From: Microcoleus sp. FACHB-1515
GTDB lineage: Bacteria; Cyanobacteriota; Cyanobacteriia; Elainellales; Elainellaceae
Direction: 5' to 3'
Length of the DNA stretch: 64,000 bases
Assembly (NCBI RefSeq): GCF_014696105.1
Contig: NZ_JACJPO010000037.1
Span: forward strand, 16,074 to 80,073
Shown: one piece after another, positions 25,677 through 37,000 of the stretch
Layout: each line of letters begins with the position of its first letter
Numbering within the stretch: position 1 is the first letter of the stretch
Made by a program: the position numbers and the translations under genes
Notes under the pieces: model-generated
Told to the model about the DNA's origin: nothing
Databases searched by the model: none
The model's input: only the letters and a program-made list of their open reading frames with translations

Positions 25677-26447
25677 ATGAGTGAAGCCTTGGCTCAAACT
25701 CGATCGGCTCCCCCAGAGTTGCCACCCCAGTTTCCCGACCACACGCAGCTACCAGAGTCGGACGGTTCGTTTGTGAAGAATTTTCAGGAGCATCCTCAGT
25801 CGCTGATTTTGACGGACTCGATCGGAGCAACGCTGGAGCGACTTCATCCCGATGGGCAGTATGCGATCGGGCAAGACTGCGGCATCTACTGGCGCGAAAC
25901 AGAGCCACCTGAAAAAGGTGCGGAAGCACCGGATTGGTTCTATGTGCCGAATGTGCCACCCAGACTCAAAGGCGAGATCCGGCGATCGTATGTGTTGTGG
26001 CGAGAGTTTATTGCGCCTACGATCGTTCTAGAGTTTGCTTCTGGCGATGGCAGTGAAGAGCGTGATAAAACGCCACTTTCCTACTCTGAGGACAGTGGAA
26101 CCACTCGACCTGGGAAGTTCTGGGTGTATGAGCGGATTGTCCGATCGCCCTACTACGGCATCTTCTTCGTTAACAGTGGCGAACTAGAGATGTACGAATT
26201 GGTGGGCGGGCAGTATCAACGCATGGTGGCGAACGATCGCGGCCACTACCCCATCTTGCCAATGGAAGTTGAAATTGGTGTGTGGCAAGGGGCGTATCAA
26301 AATCAAGACCAGCTTTGGCTGCGCTTTTGGGATTTACAGGGAAATTTGCTGCTGATGGGCAGTGAACGAGCGATCGCGGCAGAAGCAAAAGCAGCAAGGC
26401 TAGCGGAGCGGTTACGGGAACTGGGAGTTAACCCAGATTTAATTTAG
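25677..26447 (+). CDS. Uma2 family (DUF820) putative endonuclease, third copy
   Basis: A 256-residue protein from ATG 25677. It contains the Uma2 core APTIVLEFASGDGSEERDKTPL and GKFWVYERIVRSPYYGIFFV, and the typical C-terminus KAARLAERLRELGVNPDLI. It is clearly divergent from the tandem pair at 16-18 kb and has an extra N-terminal 40 residues. The 26448-26711 gap downstream contains no recognisable gene. Confidence 0.8.
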   Translation: MSEALAQTRSAPPELPPQFPDHTQLPESDGSFVKNFQEHPQSLILTDSIGATLERLHPDGQYAIGQDCGIYWRETEPPEKGAEAPDWFYVPNVPPRLKGEIRRSYVLWREFIAPTIVLEFASGDGSEERDKTPLSYSEDSGTTRPGKFWVYERIVRSPYYGIFFVNSGELEMYELVGGQYQRMVANDRGHYPILPMEVEIGVWQGAYQNQDQLWLRFWDLQGNLLLMGSERAIAAEAKAARLAERLRELGVNPDLI

Positions 26448-26711
26448 CGCCATCTAGCAAAACAACTCATTCTTTCGGCAAAGTAGTCGTCGCGATCGAG
26501 TAAGCCTTATGAAGGGCTTGCAGTTTTTGCTGAGGCTGTGCCCGTGCTGCTTTAGGGGCCGTAATGATGCAGTTTTCTTAGTCATGTTAATTAATTTGCG
26601 CGGATGGGTTACATAAACGCTGAATTGGTGAAGTAATAAAGAAGATTTCTCAAATCGACTGCTGGAACTCCGTGTTATCCGTCATAGATAAAGGTGTATA
26701 AAGGAACCGCG

Positions 26712-29700
26712 ATGTCATCCGTGCTGCTTGAGCCTGGGAAAATTATTCGAGTGCGATCGCGCCAGTACCTTGTTGAAGACGTGATCCTGCCTGCGTCGAT
26801 CGGGGATACGAAGGTGCGGCTGGCCTGCTTGGAAGACGATGCCCAAGGCGAGGTGCTAGAAGTCTTTTGGGAACGGGAAATTGATGCTCAAATTCTGCAA
26901 GCGTCGTCTTGGGAATCAGTTGCCAATCGCGGGTTTGACCAGCCGCGTCAGTTTTCGGCTTATCTGCACGCTTTGCGCTGGAACTGTGTCACTTCTACCG
27001 ATCCGAAATTATTTCAAGCGCCCTACCGAGCGGGAATTGAGGTGAAAGCGTATCAGCTAGAGCCGCTCCGCAAAGCGCTCAAGATGCCGCGTGTGAATTT
27101 GTTTATTGCCGATGATGTGGGACTGGGCAAGACGATCGAGGCGGGACTGATTCTGCGCGAAATGCTGATGCGGCAAAAGATCAAGCGAGTCGTGATTTCT
27201 TGTCCGCCCTCAGTTGTGCGGCAGTGGCAGGATGAGATGGAAGGTCGATTTGGGCTAACGTTTATCGTGTTCGATCGCGACTTCGTAGCGGCAAAGCGGC
27301 GAGAGCGTGGCTACAACATCAACCCCTGGAAAACTCACACGCGATTTATCATTTCTCATGCCCTGCTGCGAGATGAAGCGTATGCAGCTCCGTTGCGCGA
27401 CTGGCTGCAAGATTTTTCACCGGGGGCGATGCTGATTTTAGATGAAGCGCACAATGCGGCTCCCTCTGGCGGGGCGCGGTATGCTATCGATTCGCAACTT
27501 ACCAGCACCGTCCGCGATCTGGCCGATCGATTTGAACACAAGCTATTTCTATCCGCCACGCCACATAATGGACATTCCAACAGCTTCGCCGCCCTGCTGG
27601 AAATCTTAGATCCGCAGCGGTTTTGTCGGGGCGTTCCGGTTCGCAGCAAAAAGCTGTTGGATGCCGTCATGGTGCGGCGGCTCAAAAGTGATTTACGCGA
27701 GATTCATCATGCTGAATTTCCGTGTCGGAAAATTGTGCCGATCGCGATCGATCATCTGCCCGAAGATGTGCCAGAACTGAAGCTAGCTCAGCTACTTCAG
27801 CAGTATCGCGCCTGTCAGGAGGAGCGGTTGAAGAGTGCGCCGAAATCGACTCAAAGAACGGCGATGCTGGTGCAAACCTCGCTGCAAAAGCGATTGCTCT
27901 CTTCGATCGAAGCGTTTGCCCGGACGCTGAGAGTGCATCGTCGGGCAATTGAGCGGCAGGCGGAACAGCAATTTTCAAGTCACAAGAATTTTGCCCTCCT
28001 GCAAGCCTCGATCGGGGCAGATGACGATCGCGCCGATTTGGATGAAGACGAAGTGCTGCATGAAGAAGCCGCTCAGATGGAAAAAGCAACTTGGGCGAGT
28101 GGAACAATTTCGCAGCAGGAGTTGGATCTGCTCGATCGAATGACTCAGATTGCAGAGCAGGCGCGGCATCTACCCGATAGTAAAGTGCAAAAGCTGACGG
28201 AGTGGATACGGCAAAATCTTTGTCCTGATTTGGGCGCGGCGGGCGCGAAGTGGCGCGATCGACGGGTGCTAATTTTCACCGAATACACTGACACGAAGCG
28301 TTATTTAGAACAGCAGCTTGGCGCGATCGCTGCTAACTCGGATCGCGAGTTCGATCGCATCGACAGCTTTCATGGCGGCATGGGTGAGGAGCGTCGGGAG
28401 TTTATTAAGCAGGCATTTAATGCCGATCCTGCTCAACATCCGCTGAGAATTTTGATTGCGACGGATGCGGCGAGAGAAGGCGTGAATTTGCAAAATCACT
28501 GCGCCGATCTGTTTCACTTCGATGTGCCTTGGAATCCGAGTCGGATGGAGCAGCGCAACGGGCGGATCGATCGCAAGCTTCAGCGATCGAAAGAAGTTCG
28601 CTGTCATTACTTTGTGCTGACTCAGCGAGTGGAAGATCGCGTCTTGGATGTGCTGGTGCAGAAAACTCAGCGAATTCAAGAAGAATTGGGCAGTTTGTCG
28701 CCCGTGCTGGAGAAGAATGTGAGCAAACTGCTGGATGGTGGCATTCGGCAGGCGGAAGCGCAGCAGCTTTCCACTGCGATCGACACCGCCGATCGCGCCG
28801 ATGAGGAAGACAGACAGCAGGGCAGGGCGATTCGAGAAGAGTTAGAGGCGATTCGGCTGCGGCAAGATAAACTGCGACAGCAGCAGATCGAACTGGAAAC
28901 AATGCTGAAAGACTCGAAGCTGTGGCTGGGGCTGGACGATCGCCATTTTCGCGATACGCTCTCGGTGGCCTTGCAGATTATGGGCGCGGAACCGCTCAAG
29001 CCGATCGATGCAGCCAAAGCGGTTGATGATGGGGAGCGCAGCGAGTGGACGATCCCCGCGATCGATCAGCAGGCGGGAGCCGATCCGACTTGGGCGACGA
29101 CACTCGATACGTTGCGATCGCCACGTCCCAAAAATCAGAAGCTTTGGGAGTGGCGTAAGGAAGCGCCGATTCGTCCGGTTGTGTTTCGCGATCCGGGTTC
29201 TTTGGATGGGCAGGTTGTACATCTGCATCTAGAGCATCGCATCGTGCAGCGGCTCCTGGGACGATTTCTCTCGCAAGGATTTTTGCATGACGAACTGAGC
29301 CGCGCCTGCGTTTGCCGCACGGATGACCCAATTCCACGTGTGATCATTTTGGGCAGGCTGTCGCTGTATGGCGATCGCGCCTCACGTCTGCATGATGAAA
29401 TTGTCTCGGTCGCGGCGGAATGGATCGACCCGACAGCGAGAGGCAAAGGGCGATTGCGTCCGCTCAGTGAAGGTGAGAAAAAAGATGTGATGCAGATTCT
29501 AGAAGATTCGCTGGCACATCCGCGTTTGCGAGAAATGTCGCCCGCCTTGGTCGATCGCCTCAAAGCGCATACGGCTCGCGATGTCGAGGATTTGCTGCCG
29601 CATCTGGAGCGGCGGGCTTCAGAACTGACCGATCGCGCCAAGCGCAAACTCGAACAGCGCGGCAAGCAGGAAGCGGCAGAAATGCAAAGCTTGCTGCAAG

Positions 29701-29945
29701 AACAGCGCGATCGCATCCTCAAGCAGTCGCGGCAGTATGACACGCAGCAGCTTTCTTTACTCAATGAATTCAATGCCGAAGAGCGGCGACAGATCGATCT
29801 CGATCGACGGCACTGGGAAACTCGAATCGCTGAACTGGAAGCGGATATCTTGAGCGAACCTGCCCGAATTGAGCAAATCTACCGAGTGAAAACTCCCCGT
29901 GTCGAGCCTGTGGGCATTGTTTACCTGTGGCCTGTGTCAAGTTGA
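26712..29945 (+). CDS. drmD: DISARM class 1 SNF2-like helicase DrmD
   Basis: A 1077-residue SNF2-family ATPase from ATG 26712, preceded by AAGGA; an upstream GTG adds six residues. Walker A is DDVGLGKT (134-141), the Walker B box DEAH at 244-247, with later motifs SATPHNGHS and EQRNGRIDRKLQR. A long charged helical C-terminus follows. In DISARM the helicase, with DrmA, DrmB and a methyltransferase, blocks incoming phage DNA while the host is protected by methylation. It is first of five same-strand genes in the canonical class 1 order. Confidence 0.9.
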   Translation: MSSVLLEPGKIIRVRSRQYLVEDVILPASIGDTKVRLACLEDDAQGEVLEVFWEREIDAQILQASSWESVANRGFDQPRQFSAYLHALRWNCVTSTDPKLFQAPYRAGIEVKAYQLEPLRKALKMPRVNLFIADDVGLGKTIEAGLILREMLMRQKIKRVVISCPPSVVRQWQDEMEGRFGLTFIVFDRDFVAAKRRERGYNINPWKTHTRFIISHALLRDEAYAAPLRDWLQDFSPGAMLILDEAHNAAPSGGARYAIDSQLTSTVRDLADRFEHKLFLSATPHNGHSNSFAALLEILDPQRFCRGVPVRSKKLLDAVMVRRLKSDLREIHHAEFPCRKIVPIAIDHLPEDVPELKLAQLLQQYRACQEERLKSAPKSTQRTAMLVQTSLQKRLLSSIEAFARTLRVHRRAIERQAEQQFSSHKNFALLQASIGADDDRADLDEDEVLHEEAAQMEKATWASGTISQQELDLLDRMTQIAEQARHLPDSKVQKLTEWIRQNLCPDLGAAGAKWRDRRVLIFTEYTDTKRYLEQQLGAIAANSDREFDRIDSFHGGMGEERREFIKQAFNADPAQHPLRILIATDAAREGVNLQNHCADLFHFDVPWNPSRMEQRNGRIDRKLQRSKEVRCHYFVLTQRVEDRVLDVLVQKTQRIQEELGSLSPVLEKNVSKLLDGGIRQAEAQQLSTAIDTADRADEEDRQQGRAIREELEAIRLRQDKLRQQQIELETMLKDSKLWLGLDDRHFRDTLSVALQIMGAEPLKPIDAAKAVDDGERSEWTIPAIDQQAGADPTWATTLDTLRSPRPKNQKLWEWRKEAPIRPVVFRDPGSLDGQVVHLHLEHRIVQRLLGRFLSQGFLHDELSRACVCRTDDPIPRVIILGRLSLYGDRASRLHDEIVSVAAEWIDPTARGKGRLRPLSEGEKKDVMQILEDSLAHPRLREMSPALVDRLKAHTARDVEDLLPHLERRASELTDRAKRKLEQRGKQEAAEMQSLLQEQRDRILKQSRQYDTQQLSLLNEFNAEERRQIDLDRRHWETRIAELEADILSEPARIEQIYRVKTPRVEPVGIVYLWPVSS

Positions 29946-29953
29946 GGCGTGAG

Positions 29954-32900
29954 ATGGCAGCGGATATAGATATCCTCAGACACAAAGAATGGTTGGGACT
30001 GCTTCAGCCTGTGGGCTTGGTGGTGTCGCCTCCAGCCTTGATTAAGGCGCAGGCGGTGATCGATCGCGGCAAGCTGGTCGATTTGCAAGAGCGGTTGCAA
30101 GTGATCGTTTCGATCGACACTCTGCCTCGCCATAAAGAAAAGGTCGCGTGGGTCGAATTTTCCACGTTTGCGCGATCGGTGCTGGGCTGGCGGGACGGCG
30201 ATCTGGTTGGACTAGAAGCCCTGCCGGAGTCGCTGACGGTGGCACTGCCGAGCTATGGGGAACTGCTGAAGCCGAGTTATGCGGTATGCGACCCGGATAG
30301 CGATCAGTGGATTCTGCTGATTCAAGAAGTGAAGTTGGGATTGCCGTTTGATGAAGATGATCCGGCTGCGGAGGCGGGGCACGGCTGGAAGGCAAGCATT
30401 CAGGCGAAGTTTGAGCGACTGCTGCGGGAAACTGGAGTGTTTGCGGGACTGCTGGTGAACGGGACAGAAATTCGGCTGGTGTATGCGCCGAGCGGGGAAT
30501 CGTCCGGGCATCTCACCTTTCCGATTCAGGCGATGACGGAAGTGCCGGGGCGATCGATTTTGGGCGCGATCGATCTGCTGTTGGGTGACGATCGCCTGTT
30601 CAACGTGCCGGACTCGCAGCGCTTAAGGCCACTGCTGGAAGAGAGTCGCAGCTATCAGGCGGAAGTGTCAACGAAGCTGTCGGGGCAAGTGTTGGATGCG
30701 CTGTGGGAACTGCTGCGCGGTTTTCAGGCGGCAGATGCGGCTGTGAACGGAAAACTGCTGCGCGAACTGGCGGCGATCGATCCGCAACACATCTATGGCG
30801 GATTAATTACGACGCTGATGCGGCTCGTGTTTTTGCTGTATGCCGAAGATGAAGGCTTGATGCCGGATGACGAGGTGTATCAGCGTCACTATGCGGTTTC
30901 CGGGCTGTATGAAAAGCTGCGCGAAGATGCGGGCAACTATCCGGACACGATCGATCAGCGCTACGGTGCTTGGGCAGCACTGCTGAGCTTATTTCGGCTG
31001 GTGTATGACGGGGGTGGCGCGAATGCCGAGTATCTTCCGGCGCGGCGGGGACAACTGTTTAATCCGGATGAGTATCCGTATCTGGAAGGGCGATCGATCG
31101 ATTCGCACTATGCCACAGCGGGCAGGCTGGAAGCTCCGCGAATTTCTGACGGCGTGATTTATCGAATGCTCGATAAGCTGCTGATTTTGGATGGCGAACG
31201 GCTGTCGTACCGATCGCTGGACGTGGAGCAAATCGGCTCAGTTTATGAAGCGATCATGGGCTACGAAGTTGAGATTTCGCGGCATTTCTCGATCGGCATT
31301 TCCAGCAGGCCGAAAGGCTCGAAAGTAACGACGACGATCGTAATCGACCTGCAAGCCCTGCTAGAGGCCAAGCCGATCGATCGTGCCAAGCTGCTGAAGG
31401 AGTCGGCCAACTGTGAGCTATCGGCCAAGGCTGCAAAGGAACTCAAGGCCGCGACGCATATTCCCACAGTCGTGGCGGCCTTGAGCGCGAAAATTTCCCA
31501 TCGAACTCGCAATGTGCTTCCTCCCGGTTCGCTTTACCTTCAGCCGACCGAGGAACGCAGGCGATCGGGGTCGCACTATACGCCGCGCAAGCTGACGCAG
31601 CCGATCGTCGAGAAGACGCTGGAACCTGTGCTGATGCAGCTTGGCACTCATCCCACGCCCGCACAGCTACTTGATCTGAAGGTGTGCGATTTGGCGATGG
31701 GGTCGGCGGCGTTTTTGGTCGAGGCTTGTCGGCAGTTGGGCGATCGACTGGTCGAGGCATGGAACTATCACGGTAAGCCGGACAATTTGCTGGAAGCGGT
31801 GGAAGATGTCGTTGTGGCGCGGCGATTGGTGGCGCAGCGGTGTTTGTATGGCGTGGATAAAAATCCGTTTGCGGTGAATTTGGCGCGGCTGTCGCTGTGG
31901 CTGGTGACATTGGCGAAAGATTTGCCGTTTACGTTTTTGGATCATGCGCTCAAATGTGGCGATTCGCTGGTTGGGCTGACGCGATCAGAAATTGGCAGCT
32001 TTGGGGCGAGTGCGGCTTATGAGCCGACGTTTTTTGAAGACCACAAGCGGCTGATGCGGCAGTCGGCGGCGAAAGCGTTGGCGTTTCGGCAGGAAATTCA
32101 AACGGCGGATACGCGCACGGACGACGAAGCCGATCGCAAGCAAGCTCTCTTGCAAGATGTCAACCATGCGCTAGCGCCTGCCCGTCTGACGGCTCAGGTG
32201 GCGATCGCCTCATTCTTTGCAGGAACCAATGCCAAGCAGCGGCAGCACCATCGCGAAGAATTTGGCGGCAAGCTGATCGGTTATGAAAAAGGACTGGTGA
32301 GCGAAACGGACATTGCGGCGATCGTTTCACCACTAACCACCGGAGCAAAAACCGTCTTGCCGTTTTGCTGGGAGCTAGAGTTTCCCGAAGTGTTCGATCG
32401 CCTCAATCCGGGTTTTGATGCGATCGTCGGAAATCCGCCATTTGCCGGAAAAAATACGACGATCAACGGCAATGTGGAAGGCTATTTAGACTGGCTGAAA
32501 ATCGTGCATCCCGAAGCACACGGCAACGCCGATCTGGTGGCGCATTTTTTCCGGCGATCGTTCACGCTGCTTCGCAAAGGCGGCGCACTTGGTTTGATTG
32601 CCACCAATACGATCGCGCAGGGCGACACTCGCAGTACGGGACTTCGATTTATTTGTCAAAACGGCGGCACAATCTATCACGCTCAAAAGCGAGTGAAATG
32701 GCCGGGATTAGCCGCAGTCGTGGTCAGTGTCGTAAACATTTTCAAAGGCAATTATTCGGGTATCAAAATTTTGAATGGTCGATCGCTCGAAAAAATCACT
32801 GCTTTTCTCTTCCACGATGGCGGACATGAAAACCCGATCGCCCTCCGCGCCAATGCCAACAAAAGCTTTCAGGGCAGTATTGTTTTAGGAATGGGTTTCA

Positions 32901-33973
32901 CCTTTGACGATACAAATCCTAACGCCACTTCGATCGCCCAAATGCACGAACTGATCGCCAAAGATCCGCGCAACGCCGATCGCATCTTTCCCTACATCGG
33001 CGGCGAAGAAGTTAACAGCAGCCCGACTCACGCCCATCACCGCTACGTCATCAATTTTGGCGAGATGAAAGAAGATGAGGCAAGAAAATATCCTGATTTG
33101 ATGGCGATCGTAGAAGAAAAGGTTAAACCGGAACGAGATCGATTAGGTGGTAATGCAGATGCGAAACGTAGAAAAGAAAAATGGTGGCTTTGGGGAAGAT
33201 ACACGCCAGCATTGTTTAGAGCAATCGCCCAGTGCGATCGAGTGTTAGTCTGCGGCATTATTGGCAAACATTTATCGTTTGCCTTTCTGCCAAGCAAAAT
33301 AGTTTATTCTCACAAGCTAGCAGTATTTCCTTTAGACAGTTATTCTAGCTTTGCAATTCTACAAAGTAACATTCATGGAATTTGGGCATGGTTCTTTTCA
33401 TCAACTATGAAAGATGATTTGAACTACTCAAACTCAGATTGCTTTGAAACGTTTCCCTTTCCTGAAGACTGGGAACTCGATCGCACCCTTGAATCGATCG
33501 GCAAAACTTACTACGAATTTCGCGCCGATCTGATGGTTCGCAACGATCAAGGATTAACCGAGACCTACAATCGCTTTCATGACCCCGACGAAATCGACCC
33601 CGACATTTTGCAACTGCGATCGCTGCACGAGCAGATCGATCGGGCTGTCTTGGATGCCTACGGTTGGCACGATATTCCGACGAAGTGCGAATTTCTGCTC
33701 GATTACGAAGACGAAGACCCCGAAGGCAGCAGCAAGCGCAAAAAACCCTGGCGCTATCGCTGGCCGGAAGACGTTCACGACGAAGTGCTGGCGCGACTGC
33801 TGAAGCTGAATTTGCAGCGATCGCAGCAGGAAAGCTTGATAAGCAAACCGAAAAAGCAGCGAACCGCAGTTGTTTTACAGGAAGCCGAACCGTCTCAACA
33901 GCTTGATTTGCTCGCCTCGATCAAATCGGACGAACATTCACCCGCGAACTTTGATGGGGAGCGATGGTCATGA
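29954..33973 (+). CDS. drmMI: DISARM adenine-specific DNA methyltransferase DrmMI
   Basis: A 1339-residue protein from ATG 29954, 8 nt after drmD; an alternative GTG lies at 29927. The class I methyltransferase core has motif I DLAMGSAAF at 579 and the amino-methylase motif NPPF at 827, typical of N6-adenine enzymes. The long N- and C-terminal parts are expected for this family and include a target-recognition-like region (about 950-1200). In DISARM it marks host DNA as self. Its stop overlaps a 21-codon frame by ATGA. Confidence 0.9.
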   Translation: MAADIDILRHKEWLGLLQPVGLVVSPPALIKAQAVIDRGKLVDLQERLQVIVSIDTLPRHKEKVAWVEFSTFARSVLGWRDGDLVGLEALPESLTVALPSYGELLKPSYAVCDPDSDQWILLIQEVKLGLPFDEDDPAAEAGHGWKASIQAKFERLLRETGVFAGLLVNGTEIRLVYAPSGESSGHLTFPIQAMTEVPGRSILGAIDLLLGDDRLFNVPDSQRLRPLLEESRSYQAEVSTKLSGQVLDALWELLRGFQAADAAVNGKLLRELAAIDPQHIYGGLITTLMRLVFLLYAEDEGLMPDDEVYQRHYAVSGLYEKLREDAGNYPDTIDQRYGAWAALLSLFRLVYDGGGANAEYLPARRGQLFNPDEYPYLEGRSIDSHYATAGRLEAPRISDGVIYRMLDKLLILDGERLSYRSLDVEQIGSVYEAIMGYEVEISRHFSIGISSRPKGSKVTTTIVIDLQALLEAKPIDRAKLLKESANCELSAKAAKELKAATHIPTVVAALSAKISHRTRNVLPPGSLYLQPTEERRRSGSHYTPRKLTQPIVEKTLEPVLMQLGTHPTPAQLLDLKVCDLAMGSAAFLVEACRQLGDRLVEAWNYHGKPDNLLEAVEDVVVARRLVAQRCLYGVDKNPFAVNLARLSLWLVTLAKDLPFTFLDHALKCGDSLVGLTRSEIGSFGASAAYEPTFFEDHKRLMRQSAAKALAFRQEIQTADTRTDDEADRKQALLQDVNHALAPARLTAQVAIASFFAGTNAKQRQHHREEFGGKLIGYEKGLVSETDIAAIVSPLTTGAKTVLPFCWELEFPEVFDRLNPGFDAIVGNPPFAGKNTTINGNVEGYLDWLKIVHPEAHGNADLVAHFFRRSFTLLRKGGALGLIATNTIAQGDTRSTGLRFICQNGGTIYHAQKRVKWPGLAAVVVSVVNIFKGNYSGIKILNGRSLEKITAFLFHDGGHENPIALRANANKSFQGSIVLGMGFTFDDTNPNATSIAQMHELIAKDPRNADRIFPYIGGEEVNSSPTHAHHRYVINFGEMKEDEARKYPDLMAIVEEKVKPERDRLGGNADAKRRKEKWWLWGRYTPALFRAIAQCDRVLVCGIIGKHLSFAFLPSKIVYSHKLAVFPLDSYSSFAILQSNIHGIWAWFFSSTMKDDLNYSNSDCFETFPFPEDWELDRTLESIGKTYYEFRADLMVRNDQGLTETYNRFHDPDEIDPDILQLRSLHEQIDRAVLDAYGWHDIPTKCEFLLDYEDEDPEGSSKRKKPWRYRWPEDVHDEVLARLLKLNLQRSQQESLISKPKKQRTAVVLQEAEPSQQLDLLASIKSDEHSPANFDGERWS

Positions 33974-34035
33974 CCTACACCTCGATCCTGCTGTCCGATT
34001 TGCAACTGCAACTAGACGACTTGCTTCCTTGCTAA
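33970..34035 (+). CDS. Tiny ORF coupled to drmMI
   Basis: A 21-residue frame (MTYTSILLSDLQLQLDDLLPC) begins in the drmMI stop codon (ATGA) and ends 31 nt before drmA. It may be a coupling peptide, a remnant or chance. No family can be assigned. Confidence 0.2.
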   Translation: MTYTSILLSDLQLQLDDLLPC

Positions 34036-34066
34036 TCGCGACCTCAACTTTCTACACCGTTTGCCC

Positions 34067-37000
34067 ATGCCGCCCAACACATCCGCCGAAATTCGATCGA
34101 CTCTCGTAGATGCCCTGCAACTCGATCTGGTTGGCCCCAAACCCAGCGATCGATCTTATGCAACCGAAATTCTCACCGAGCCGCCCTCCAAGTGGTATCT
34201 CACCGGATTTTTAGCGCCGTTTGGCACGAAACCAGACGATCGCAGCGACGATGATGCCGACGACACTCCCGACGAAGTGGCAGGCAGCGATTCCAGCGAA
34301 GACAGCCAAGCTCCCGAAGGCGTTCCCGCCCGCAAGCCGTTTTTTCCGTCTTCAATGGGGCTAAGCTTTCTGCTCGATCGTCATCCGATCGATCTGCAAG
34401 TGACGGCAAGCTGGGGTGATTATGTGGCGATCGAACTGGAGGAATCCGCCGAAGCGGAAGCAGAACCTTCCAAATCTGACTCAAAGAAGCGCAAGCCCGA
34501 AGGCTGGCAGCGCATTCCCCAGTCGGTGACGCTAAACGTTTCGATTACGGCGATCGAAGATTCCTTTACGATCGATATCCCCAACAGCAGCGGCTTAAGC
34601 TTGGTCGTCAACTGTCGCCCCGTCCTCGATTCGCGCTTTCCAGTCGGAACGCTATCCGCCTCAATTTTCTTGGTCAACTATCGCCAGCAGCCCGGAGAAA
34701 AAGACAAAGCCTTTGCCTTTCAAACCTGCCTTGTAATTCGATGCGCTGAAGGCTTTGTGCCGCGATCGGATCTGCGGGGTGACAGCACCGATTGGGACGA
34801 AGCGATCGCCAATCTGCAATATCGCCACGACTACGAATTTGCCGTCGGCCATAACGTTTCTGCCCTTGCTCATAGCGTCGATCGATCCCGCTGCACCGAA
34901 ATTTGCACGACCTGGATTCCTACTGCCAACGTCCCCAGAGTCGAAGCTGCTGCCATTCCCAACGTGCAGCTTGGCATGGAAGCATTGGCCGATGCCACCG
35001 ATGCGAGCGCCATTCGGCAAAAGCTCGACCCGCTCATCACCGAATACCGCACCTGGATCGCCGCCCAGCGATCGCAGTCGATCGATCCGCCGCAAGCGCA
35101 AGCCGCCGCCCAAGTTCTGGTCGACAATGCCGAAACTGCCTGCGATCGCATCGAATCCGGCCTGCAAGCACTCAGCGATCCCAACGTGCTAGAGGCATTT
35201 CAGATCGCGAATCGCGTCGTGGCAATCGCCCGTCGCCGCCAGCTTAGCCAAGACCGCAACGCCCCGCCCGAAAGCTTCGATCCTCCCCAGTGGCGACCGT
35301 TCCAGCTTGCTTTTATTCTCCTGAATCTGGTCAGCATCGCGCAGCCCAATTGCAGCGATCGCGAAGTTGTGGATTTGCTGTTTTTCCCCACCGGAGGCGG
35401 CAAAACTGAAGCCTATTTGGGACTGGCGGCTTTTACGCTGGTTCTGCGGCGGTTGAGTTATGTGGGGATTCGATCGGCTGGCTTGAGCGTTCTGATGCGC
35501 TACACCCTGCGCCTGCTAACGCTCGATCAGCTAGAGCGAGCCGCCCGCCTGATCTGCGCTCTCGAACTCGAACGCCAAAAAGACCCCGCCAAGCTGGGTG
35601 ACTGGCCGTTTGAAATTGGGCTGTGGGTCGGTCAAAGCGCCACACCGAATCGAATGGGCAGGCGCGGCGATAAAGACGAATATTCTGCTTTCAGCCGCAC
35701 TGAAGCTTTCAAGCGCGATAGCAAAAGCAGACCCGCTCCCATCCCTTTAGAGCGCTGTCCCTGGTGTGGCGAAAAATTCACCGTCAATTCCTTTTCGATC
35801 CATCCATCTTCAGACGATCCAAAGAATCTCAGAATCATTTGCGTCAATCGCGGTTGCGACTTCCGCAGCCGCAATCCGCTTCCTATTATTACCGTCGATG
35901 AACCGATCTACCGTCGCCTGCCCTGCTTCATAATCGCCACCGTCGATAAGTTTGCTGCCCTGCCTTGGATCGGACAAACAGGCGCACTGTTCGGGCGCGT
36001 CACTCACTACCACGACGGCGAAGGCTTCTACAGTCCTGCCGACGAGAAAAAGGCAGGCAAGCCGCTCGGTGCTTATCTGCCGCCACCCGATCTGATCATT
36101 CAAGATGAACTGCATTTAATTTCGGGGCCACTGGGCACGATGGTCGGGCTGTATGAGACGGCGATCGACACCCTCTGTTCTTCCACAGACCGCAAAATCC
36201 GCCCCAAAATCATCGCATCAACGGCAACCGTGCGCCGAGCCAGCCACCAGATTCAAGCTCTATTCGGGCGCAACCACGTCCACATCTTTCCGCCTCCCAG
36301 CCCCGATCGCCACGATTCCTTCTTTGCCACAACGAACTTCGACGATCCCGGACGACTCTACCTCGGCGTTGCCGCTCAAGGCCGCAGCCTGAAAGTCGTT
36401 TTGCTGCGAACCTATTTGGCGCTAATGGCCGCAGCCTACAAGCAGTACATCGAGCAGGGCGGCGATCGCAACAAAGATAATCCGGCTGATCCCTACATGA
36501 CGCTGCTTGGCTACTTCAACTCGCTGCGTGAACTTGGTGGCAGTCGGCGGATTGTGGAAGATGAAGTGAGTTCGCGACTGAGTACATACGGCGATCGGCG
36601 CTTACGGTATGGCGAATCGATCGGCGCTTTTCGCGATCGCAAAATTGACGACGAACCCGAAGAACTCACCTCTCGCGTCAGCACTGGCAAAGTTGCCAAC
36701 ACCAAGCGACGTTTAGCCCTGCCCGCCTACGAAAAGGAAAAAGTTGACATCGCCCTTGCCACCAACATGATCTCCGTTGGTCTTGACATCGTGCGGCTCG
36801 GCTTGATGGTCGTCCTGGGACAGCCCAAAACCGCAGCCGAATACATTCAGGCCACCAGTCGCGTCGGTCGAGAAGCGACAAAACCCGGCCTCGTTGTCAC
36901 CCTGCTCAACATTCACCGCCCCCGCGATCGATCGCACTACGAACGCTTCCAAAGCTGGCACAACAGCTTCTACCGCGCCGTCGAAGCCACCAGCGTCACG

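Noticed and set aside
29135..29773. 212-codon minus-strand frame in drmD
   Set aside because: Ser/Arg-rich shadow of the helicase C-terminus.
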